DNA of 64,000 bases, taken from assembly GCA_963771715.1 (NCBI GenBank), contig CAVYUQ010000003.1, forward strand, positions 186,001 through 250,000, written 5' to 3'. Origin of the DNA: JACVRW01 sp963771715. Its GTDB lineage: Bacteria > Actinomycetota > Thermoleophilia > Solirubrobacterales > Thermoleophilaceae. The notes under the pieces were generated by a model. The model worked only from the letters and a program-made list of their open reading frames with translations, made no database searches and had not been told where the DNA came from. Made by a program: the position numbers and the translations under genes. Numbering within the stretch: position 1 is the stretch's first letter; the number at the start of each line of letters is the position of its first letter. Positions 56,820-64,000 of this stretch are shown in pieces.

Positions 56820-58911
56820 ATGGAAGCGGTAACGGCACCGGCTGAGGCTCTCGCGCTGGACTCGCCGGAGCTGTTCGTGAACCGCGAGGTCTCCTGGCTC
56901 CAGTTCAACGAGCGCGTTCTCGAGCTGGCGGAGGACGACGGAATTCCCCTGCTCGAGCGGGTGAAGTTCCTCGCCATCTACGCGCAGAACCTCGACGAGT
57001 TCTACATGGTGCGCGTGGCCGGGCTGCACGACCAGGTGGACGCGGGGATCGACGCGCGCGGCCCGGACGGGCTCTCCGCCAGGGAGACGCTCGAGCGGAT
57101 CACATCGCGCGGCGACGAGCACGCGAGGCGGCATTCGCGCGTCGTGGCAGCAGGCGGTCCGGCCGGAGCTCGCCGAGCACGGCGTACGCGTGGCTGAGGT
57201 GCTGGACTGCTCGAGCTCAGAGCTCGAGACGATCGACCAGCTCTTCTCGGAGCAGATCTTCCCGGTGCTCACTCCGCTGGCCGTCGGGCCCGGGCGGCCG
57301 TTCCCGTACATCTCGAACCTGTCGCTGTCGATCGGAGTGTCCCTGCGCGACCCGGTCTCCGGCCTCGAGACGTTCGCGCGCGTGAAGGTGCCGAAGGAGG
57401 TGGTGCCGCGCTTCGTGCCGATCGGGACCGACGTGTTCGTGCCGCTCGAGTACGTGATCGCGCGGCACCTCGGAGAGCTCTTCCCCGGAATGGAGATCCT
57501 TCGTCACGACTTCTTCCGGGTCACGCGCGACGCGGACTTCACGGTCTCCGACGAGGCGGACGACCTGCTGCGCGCGGTCGAGGACGAGCTGCGGCGCAGG
57601 CGCTTCGGGGAGGTGGTGCGCCTCGAGGTCGCTTCGACGATGGACCCGGGCATGCGCCAGTACCTGATCGAGCAGCTCGCGATCGACGAGACCCAGGTCG
57701 TGGATGTGGATGGCCTGCTCGCCCTCGACGACCTGTGGGCCCTCTACGAGATCGACGGCCACCGGGAGCTGCGCTACGAGACGTGGACGCCCGTGGTCCC
57801 GCCGCCGTTCGCGGACACGGACGACGACACCGCGGACGTGTTCGCCGCGATGCGCTCCGGCGACCTGCTCGTCCACCACCCGTACCACTCCTTCGTCGGA
57901 ACGGTGGAGCGCTTCGTGCGGCAGGCCGTGAAGGACCCGGACGTGCTCGCGATCAAGATGACGGTGTACCGCACGTCGGACGACTCCGACCTCGTGCCGG
58001 CGCTGATCGAGGCGGCCGAGCGCGGCAAGCAGGCCGTCTGCCTGGTGGAGCTGAAGGCGCGCTTCGACGAGCGCCGCAACATCGGCTGGGCGCGCGCGCT
58101 CGAGGAAGCGGGCGCGCACGTGGTGCACGGGCTCCCCGGGCTGAAGACGCACGCGAAGGCGCTGCTGGTGGTGCGCCGCGAGGGCACACGCGCGCGTCAC
58201 TACGTGCACATCGGGACCGGCAACTACCACGCGAAGACCGCGCGCCTGTACGAGGACTACGGACTGTTCACGTGCGACCGCGAGCTCGGCGCGGACGTGG
58301 CGGAGCTGTTCAACTCGCTCACCGGGGCGGCGCGGTCGCCGGGGTACCGCAAGGCGGTCGTGGCGCCGGACCACATGCGCGACTGGTTCCTCGACGAGGT
58401 CGCCAAGACGATCGCGGCCAAGGAGCGCGGGGAGGATGCGCGCATCGTCCTGAAGATGAACGCGCTCGTGGACGCCCGCTGCATCCGCGCGCTCTACGAG
58501 GCCTCGCAGGCCGGCGTGCGGGTGGACCTGAACGTGCGCGGGATCTGCTGCCTGCGACCTGGGGTCGAGGGCGTGTCGGAGAACATCACCGTCGTCTCCG
58601 TGGTCGGGCGCTTCCTCGAGCACTCGCGCATCTACGGCTTCCAGCGCGGCGACGAGCGGCGCTACTGGCTGGGCTCGCCGGACCTGATGCCGCGCAACCT
58701 CGACACGCGCGTCGAGCTGCTCGCCCCGGTCGACGCCAAGCCGCTGCGGGAACAGCTGGAGGACACGGTCGAGCGCTGCCTGGTGGATGACACCTTCGGC
58801 TGGGAGCTCGGCTCCGACGGCGACTGGACCCGCCGCACCGGCGGAACGCGCTCCGTGCACCGCGAGCTCATGGAGCTGGCGGCCGAGCGCGCCGGCTCAG
58901 CGGCGGAATAA
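56820..58911 (+). CDS. ppk1: Polyphosphate kinase 1, frameshifted
   Basis: This membrane-associated enzyme makes polyphosphate from ATP. N-terminal domain: FVNREVSWLQFNERVLELAE and FLAIYAQNLDEFYMVRVAGL. An indel near 57137 shifts the frame, and the rest is intact: LTPLAVGPGRPFPYISNLSL, LLVHHPYHSFVGTVERFVRQ, LKARFDERRNIGWARALEEA, the phospho-histidine region YVHIGTGNYHAKTARLYEDY, and NVRGICCLRPGVEGVSENI. Repaired length is about 697 residues, normal. Confidence 0.94.
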
Positions 58912-60047
58912 CTCTCGCTTCAGCGCCAGCACTCGGGCGGCGCTGGCGCGGATCCGCTTGCGGAACGCCGGGTCGCGGCGGGCCTCGGCAAGCAGGTGCG
59001 GGAACACGTCGTTCCAGCTCGCCGAGCCGGTCATCAGGATCAGGTCGGCCCCGGCTCTGATCGAGCGCTCGGCAGCGTCGGCCACGCCGGAGCGAGCGAG
59101 CACCGCATCTGCCTCGAGGCTGTCGGTCACGATCACGCCGCCGAAGCCGAGGCGCTCGCGCAGCAGCCCCGTGACGATCGGTCGCGACTGGGAGGCGATC
59201 CGGCGAGCGTCGAGCGCGGGATAGCTCGCGTGGGACAGCATCACGAGCGGCACGCCCTCATCGACCGCGGCACGGAAGGGAACGAGGTCGCGGTCGAGGG
59301 GGACGCGAACGGTGGCGGGGCCGTCGTCGGTGTTCACGGTCGCGCCGCCGAGGCCCGGGAAGTGCTTCACGGTCGCGGCCACTTCGGCATCGCGCAGGCC
59401 GCGTACCGAGGCGCGCGTTCGCGCGGCGATGCCGCGCTCGTCTCCGGCGAACGAGCGCGTGGCCATCACCGAGCCCGGGCGCGGCACGTCGGCCACCGGC
59501 GCGAGGTTCACGTTGACCCCGACCGCGTGCAGCCCGCGCCCAGCGCCCAGTGCGGCTCGCCGCACTGAACGCGGCGAGCCCTGGAACGGCTGCCCTGACT
59601 GCGGCCCCACGTGCGCGACGGTCCGGATGTCGCCACCCTCCTGATCGACCATCACGAGCGCCCGGCCGCCCGCGGCGCGCTGTAGCGAGCCCGTCAGGCG
59701 CCGCCACTGCGCGCGATCCCCGCCGTTGCCGCCGAAAAGGATCACGCCGGCCGTCTCGCGCGCGCGCAGGCGTCGGCGCATGTACTCGGGCGCGGCCGTG
59801 CCGGAGAAGCTCGAGATCGTGACCTGCCCGACGCGCTGGCGCAGGGTGAGGCGATCCACCTGGCGCAGGGCGGCCTGCTGCTGCTGCTCGCGGGCCTCCG
59901 CCAGCGGCCGAGCCGGCGCCCGGCGCCCGCTCTCCGTCCGTCGCCAGCCCCGGCCCCAACGCTTACACCGGCAATGAGGGCGAGCACCGCCGCCGCGCCG
60001 AGGGCCGCGAGCCGCCGCCGCGCCGCGGAATCGGACGAGATTTTCAT
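58897..60047 (-). CDS. Glycoside hydrolase family 3 (NagZ-like), exported, frameshifted
   Basis: A beta-N-acetylglucosaminidase-type GH3. Signal-anchor MKISSDSAARRRLAALGAAA precedes an indel near 59930, then RLTLRQRVGQVTISSFSG, VMVDQEGGDIRTVAHVG, LAPVADVPRPGSVMATRSFA, KHFPGLGGATVNTDD and the nucleophile region VIVTDSLEADAVL. About 383 residues. It probably trims peptidoglycan or chitin-derived sugars. Its start codon abuts the hairpin element at 60048. The 3' end overlaps the convergent ppk1 by 15 bases. Confidence 0.88.
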
Positions 60048-60123
60048 CGAGTGTCGATTAACTCCCTCCAGTGGGGAGAAAGTCGACACTCGACGCCGGG
60101 GCCCACCCTCAATGCTGCCGTTC
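60048..60123. promoter_or_regulatory. Long inverted repeat touching the GH3 start, plus shared 18-bp motif
   Basis: CGAGTGTCGA / TCGACACTCG (60048-60057, 60083-60092) is a perfect 10-bp dyad. Inside it, CTCCC faces GGGAG, which on the minus strand pairs the only good Shine-Dalgarno-like run (GGAGGGAG). The base of the stem touches the GH3 ATG. CCCTCAATGCTGCCGTTC (60106-60123) matches 17 of 18 bases of the motif at 1421-1438. A translation switch or operator is plausible. Confidence 0.6.
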
Positions 60124-61277
60124 AGCCCGCCGGCGCCGCCGCACGGTCGGCGCTGGGCGCCGCCGCGCCAGGGCCGCGGCTCTCCGAGAGGCCGGCCTCG
60201 GCGCAGCCCTTGACCAGCTCGTCGAGGCCGAAGGCGTCCACGGGGCCGAGCGCGCCGGTGCCCTTCAGGGCTCCGGCGGCCGCGCGGTCCGCGCCCCAGG
60301 CGAGCATGCGCCCGGTGAAGGTGTAGCCGTCGACGCCGCTCACGTGCACCTCGCTCAGCGGGCGGCCCGCGGCGTCGTACGCGATCGCCACGATGTGCGA
60401 GCCGCTCTTCGAGCGCGCCGCCTCGTCGGGGCCGCCGGTCGAGCCCTGCACGAAGCGCTCGCCCACCGCGCTCCAGAGCTTGTCCACGCCGGGCACCTTC
60501 ATCGCGACGGACGTGCCGGCGGACATCACCTGCATCGCGCGCGAGGCCGGACCGAACCAGCCCAGGTACGCGTTCACATCGCGCAGCCGCGGCGCCACGC
60601 GCGGCAGGGTGAAGTGCTCCGAGCTGCCCACCGACACGCCCTGGAGCTGCTTCGAGCCGACCGGGAAGCTGCGCACCCGCTTCGCTCCACGCTCGGTCTG
60701 CACGCGCCCGTCGCGGTACGCGAAGGCGGGCTCCGAGATCGCTCCCACGAGCGAGGCCTTCGTGCCTCCGCTCATCGAGGCGCCGCCGCCGGTGATGAAG
60801 TAGCCGACGTCCACGCGCGTGGCCAGCTCGCCGGCGCGCTCGAGCGCCAGGCCGCCGGCGAGGTTGCCCGGCACCCAGTCGTACCCGAACGCCGTGAGCA
60901 TCCCGACGCTCGGCCTGCTCGGCCGCGGCTCCGTAGCGCTCGAACACCTCGCGGATGAAGGGCGGCTCTCCGGTCGAGTCGATGTAGTGCGCTCCCGCCG
61001 TCGTGGCCGCGGCGGCCGCCGGCGCGCCCCAGCGCGCGAACGGGCCGACGGTGGTCACGAGCACGTCGCCGCTCTCGACCAGCGCACGCACGCTGGGCGG
61101 GTCCGCCACGTCGGCGGTCGCGGTCTCGAGGCCGCCGCCCAGCTCCTCCGCCAGCGCGTCCAGCTTGTCCTGGCTGCGCGCCGCGAGCACCGGCTTCAGA
61201 CCGCGCTCGACCATCGCCTCGGCCGCGAGCCGGCCGGTGTAGCCGGTGGCGCCGAAGAGGACTATCCGCGCCGCCAC
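60122..61277 (-). CDS. Saccharopine-dehydrogenase-like / trans-acting enoyl-reductase-type oxidoreductase, frameshifted
   Basis: Rossmann-fold N-terminus MAARIVLFGATGYTGRLAAE, VLAARSQDKLDALAEELGGG, TTVGPFARWGAPAAAA, HYIDSTGEPPFIREVF. An indel near 60915 shifts the frame to TAFGYDWVPGNLAGGLALER and SEPAFAYRDGRVQTERGAKR. About 384 residues. Actinobacterial homologues act in lipid modification (mycobacterial trans-acting enoyl reductase) rather than lysine metabolism. Confidence 0.85.
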
Positions 61278-61282
61278 GGGGC

Positions 61283-61672
61283 TCAGTCCGGGCGGCGCTC
61301 TTCGAGCGTGGCGCGCACCCGCTCGATCGCCTCGGGAACGTGGCGCTCCATCCGCTTCAGGTCCCAGCCCGTGAGCGTGACCAGGCGCATCGGCGTCTTG
61401 GCCGTGACCGTGGCGTTCCTGAGCGTCTTCTCGAGCAGGCCCGTCTCGCCGAAGAAGTCGCCGGGGCCGAGGTCGGCCAGGTGCTCGCCGTCGCGCGAGA
61501 CCTCCGCCTCGCCCTCCTCGATCGCCATGAACTCGTAGGAGAAGTCGCCCTCTCGGACCAGCTCGCGTCCCGGGTCCACCGTCACCTCCTGGGCGAAGGT
61601 CGCGATCTGCCCGAGCTCCTCGTCGGGCACGTCCGCGAACAGGGGTATCGACTTGAGCTGACTTGCGTCCAA
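61283..61672 (-). CDS. Stand-alone cyclic-nucleotide-binding domain protein
   Basis: A 129-residue protein made of one CRP-like cNMP-binding barrel: LKSIPLFADVPDEELGQIAT, VREGDFSYEFMAIEEGEAEV, LGPGDFFGETGLLEKTLRNA. The phosphate-binding Arg position is followed by Asn, so nucleotide binding is uncertain. There is no DNA-binding domain. Five bases separate it from the downstream saccharopine-dehydrogenase-like gene. Confidence 0.86.
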   Translation of the reverse strand: MDASQLKSIPLFADVPDEELGQIATFAQEVTVDPGRELVREGDFSYEFMAIEEGEAEVSRDGEHLADLGPGDFFGETGLLEKTLRNATVTAKTPMRLVTLTGWDLKRMERHVPEAIERVRATLEERRPD

Positions 61673-61715
61673 CGGGTCCTCCTAGGTCGGTCGCGGCGAC
61701 TTTACCCGAGGACGG

Positions 61716-63031
61716 CTAGAGCTCGCGCCGCGCGTACTTCGTGACGTTCTCGCGAGCCCGCTGGGGCATCGAGCGCTCCCGCCAAGCGTCGGGCTCGATC
61801 CGCTCGGACGCCTCGAGGTCCTTCTCGAACACCTCGTGCAGCTGGCCGGCGAAGCGCTCGCTCTGCACGCAGAGGGTCACCTCGTCGTGGAGCTGGAAGG
61901 AGCGGTTGTCGAAGTTCACCGAGCCGACCGATGACCAGATCTCGTCCACGGTGAGCGTCTTGGCGTGCAGCATCGTCGGGCAGTACTCGTAGATCTCGAT
62001 GCCGGCGTCGATCAGCTGGTCGTACGCGGCGCGGCCGGCCGTGCGGACGAACTGCTTGTCGATGTGCGAGCCCGGGACGAGGATGCGCATGTGGACGCCG
62101 CGCTCGGCGGCCTCCACGAGGGCCTCGCGTGAAGGCTGGGCGCGGCACGAAGTAGGCGGAGCTGAGCTCGATCGAGCGCTTGGCCGCCGCGACGCGCGAG
62201 GTAGATGAGCGCCTCGGCGTTCGAGTCGCCGACCGTGGCGCTCGACCTCATCACCTGCATCGGCCCGCCGTCCTCGATCCCCTCGATGTAGGGCAGGTAG
62301 CGGTCGCCGGCGAGGACGTCGCCGGTGCACTCGAGCCAGTTCTCGGCGAATGCACCCTGGAGGCCGCGCACCACGGGCCCGGTCACTCGCACGTGTGTGT
62401 CGCGCCAGTGGTCGGGGTCCTGGGCGTTCCCCGTCCACTCCTCAGCGATGCCGACCCCGCCGGTGAAGCCGGTGGTGCCGTCCACTATCAGCAGCTTGCG
62501 GTGGTTGCGGTACTGGAGGCGGCGGACCGCGTACGGCTTCGGCGGCCGGAAGAAGCACACGTGCACGCCGGCGTCGCGCATCTTGTGGACGAGCTTGCGG
62601 TCCATCTGCACCGCGCCGACGGCGTCGAGGATCACGTTGCACTCGACCCCCGCGGCCGCCTTCTCGCAGAGGGTGTCGGCCACCTCGGTTGCGATGTCGC
62701 CGCGCCAGTAGGCGTAGGTGGTGAGGTTCACCGTCTCCTCGGCGTCGCGGATGGCGCCGAGGTAGGCGGGGAAGATCTCGTCGCCGTTGATCAGGAGCTC
62801 GGCGTCGTTTCCGTGCGAGACCGGCGCGCCGGTCAGGGCCTCTGCCGCGCGCAGGAAGCTCGGCTCGCGCACGTCGACCTCGCCTCGCAGCCGGTACCCA
62901 TGCCCGCCCTCGCGCCGGTGGCGCAGGCTGTCGGCGGCGTACCACGCGGCCCCGGCCGCCGCCACGCCCGCCGGCCACGCGTAGCGGGCCACGTGCTTCT
63001 TCTCCTCCCTGCGGAACCTCCCTGTTCGCAT
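61716..63031 (-). CDS. Phospholipase D / cardiolipin-synthase-type enzyme, frameshifted
   Basis: About 440 residues, with an N-terminal membrane helix region (YAWPAGVAAAGAAWYAA) and two HKD domains: NHRKLLIVDGTTGFTGGVGI (first) and MLHAKTLTVDEIWSSVGSVN (second). Two indels near 62150-62195 lie between them. It should join phosphatidyl groups to make cardiolipin or a related lipid. The start at 63031 follows AGGGAGG-type purines. Confidence 0.88.
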
Positions 63032-63118
63032 GCCCGGAGGCTATCCACACCCGACCCGGGCGGGCGTAGGATCCCGCATCCATGGGCGTGGCCCCGCCCC
63101 CACCAGTCCCCGGCCGGC

Positions 63119-64000
63119 GTGATCGAGCGCGTGCGCTCCGACCTGCGCTGGCAGAGGGCCGCCCGCGGCCAGTTCCCGGCCGGCGAGCTCGGCTTCAGCA
63201 TGCGCCGGACGCGGGAGTTCGAGCGTGAGCCGCTCCCCCTGCTGCTGCGCCTGTACGACGAGTACGGACCGGTCTTCTCGATGCGCCTGATGTACGCGCC
63301 GGTGGTGTTCGCGCTCGGTCCCGAGGCGAATCACTTCATGACGGTCTCCGCTGCATCGAACTTCCGCTGGCGCGACGGAGGGATGGGCGACCTGATCCCG
63401 CTGCTCGGCGACGGCCTCCTCACCACGGACGGCGACTACCACCGACGCGCCCGCCGCATCATGCTCCCCGCCTTCCACCGCGAGCAGATCGCCGCCGCCA
63501 GCGGTGTCATGTCCGAGGAGGTGGAGCGCGCCCTGGAACCGTGGCGCGAGGGGCAGCGCCTTGACCTCTACGCGTGGACGCGGCGACTGGCGCTGCGCGT
63601 GGCCATGCGGGCGCTGTTCGGGTTTCACCCCGAGCGCGATGCACAGATGGCCGAGACGTTCGAACGGGCGCTCGGCTATTGGGGGCGCGCGTACGCGGCG
63701 CAGATGCTTCGCGGGCCGCGAAGCCCGTACCGCGTGATGGTGAACGCGCGCGCGTGGCTCGACTCCGTGATCTTCGCCGAGATCGATCGCCGGCTCGCGT
63801 CGGGCGAGCGTGGACTCGACCTGCTCAGCCTGCTCATGGACGCCAGCGACGAGGACGGCTCACGGCTCTCGAAGCAGGAGCTGCGCGACCAGGTGATGAC
63901 GCTGCTGTTCGCGGGCCACGACACGACCACCTCGACGGTCACGTTCCTGTTCTACGAGCTGGCGCGCAACCCCGGTGACCATGACCTGGGACTCGCGATC
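63119..64000 (+). CDS. Cytochrome P450, running off the right edge
   Basis: The frame from GTG 63119 stays open to the window end: VIERVRSDLRWQRAARGQFP, LLLRLYDEYGPVFSMRLMYA, LLTTDGDYHRRARRIMLPAF (helix C), and the I-helix oxygen-activation motif LLFAGHDTTTSTVTF. The haem-binding Cys region is beyond the window. An upstream ATG at 63082 (MGVAPPPPVPG) is out of frame by one base and may be the real start behind an indel. Confidence 0.85.
   Translation, partial: MIERVRSDLRWQRAARGQFPAGELGFSMRRTREFEREPLPLLLRLYDEYGPVFSMRLMYAPVVFALGPEANHFMTVSAASNFRWRDGGMGDLIPLLGDGLLTTDGDYHRRARRIMLPAFHREQIAAASGVMSEEVERALEPWREGQRLDLYAWTRRLALRVAMRALFGFHPERDAQMAETFERALGYWGRAYAAQMLRGPRSPYRVMVNARAWLDSVIFAEIDRRLASGERGLDLLSLLMDASDEDGSRLSKQELRDQVMTLLFAGHDTTTSTVTFLFYELARNPGDHDLGLAI

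Noticed and set aside
57217..58860. A 547-residue minus-strand frame
   Set aside because: Antisense to ppk1, which carries all catalytic motifs.

Overview
The window is GC-rich chromosomal DNA from an actinobacterium. The gene set suggests the Thermoleophilia/Solirubrobacterales: an E1-E2 fused 2-oxoglutarate dehydrogenase, an F420-type luciferase-like oxidoreductase, a VKOR/DsbA pair, a SARP-type regulator and many small lineage-restricted membrane and secreted proteins. The taxonomy is inferred from gene content only. About a third of the core genes carry one single-base frameshift although both halves remain intact, which points to residual indel errors in the assembly.

Left core (1-23.7 kb): a quinone oxidoreductase-like gene divergent from a PfkB kinase; a 1-Cys peroxiredoxin; a SARP-type regulator; a cupredoxin / multicopper oxidase / cupredoxin operon; gltA, preceded by an unusual pair of interleaved inverted repeats; an HD-domain protein; moaA with two small unknown genes; metF; a three-gene operon (metallophosphoesterase, alkyl-DHAP-synthase-like flavoenzyme, metallo-beta-lactamase-fold hydrolase); a 1431-residue E1-E2 oxoglutarate dehydrogenase with two lipoyl domains; VKOR plus DsbA-like; an SDR; a luciferase-like oxidoreductase; and tRNA-Asp.

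Integrated island (23.76-35.76 kb): a 49-bp direct repeat of the tRNA-Asp 3' half bounds about 12 kb of visibly lower-GC DNA. An excisionase-like gene lies at the left end and a tyrosine recombinase at the right end. Near-identical 11-bp repeats sit at both ends and look like integrase arm sites. The cargo is a sce7726-like gene convergent with a 'beta family' gene, a HigB toxin with a HigA-ImmA/IrrE antitoxin behind a perfect 8+3+8 operator palindrome, a dGTPase, a membrane protein, a secreted cysteine-containing protein and a zinc-ribbon protein. A structured non-coding tract with tandem 14-15-bp repeats beside a T-rich stretch resembles a replication or transfer origin. Most cargo genes between 24.2 and 32 kb are broken by very dense frameshifts, yet their families are still recognisable. 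I read this as a candidate phage-defence island, either decaying or poorly assembled.

Middle segment (35.8-44.4 kb): a LuxR fragment, an ECF42-type sigma factor with its DGPF/YCII partner, a truncated SnoaL-like gene, an HxlR regulator divergent from a berberine-bridge-type flavoenzyme, a secreted calcium-repeat-like protein, a PepSY protein and a secreted Fn3-like protein. It ends at a third, 35-bp copy of the tRNA-Asp 3' end, so it may be an older second element.

Right core (44.4-64 kb): a nucleotidyltransferase with a small partner (toxin-antitoxin-like), a paralogue of the calcium-repeat-like protein, a cupredoxin / fenitrothion-hydrolase-like / small membrane protein operon, and a phosphate and polyphosphate block (orphan response regulator, stand-alone winged-helix protein, pstSCAB, phoU, ppx, sixA, ppk). 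After these come a GH3 enzyme, a saccharopine-dehydrogenase-like oxidoreductase, a cyclic-nucleotide-binding protein, a phospholipase-D-type synthase and a cytochrome P450 running off the end.
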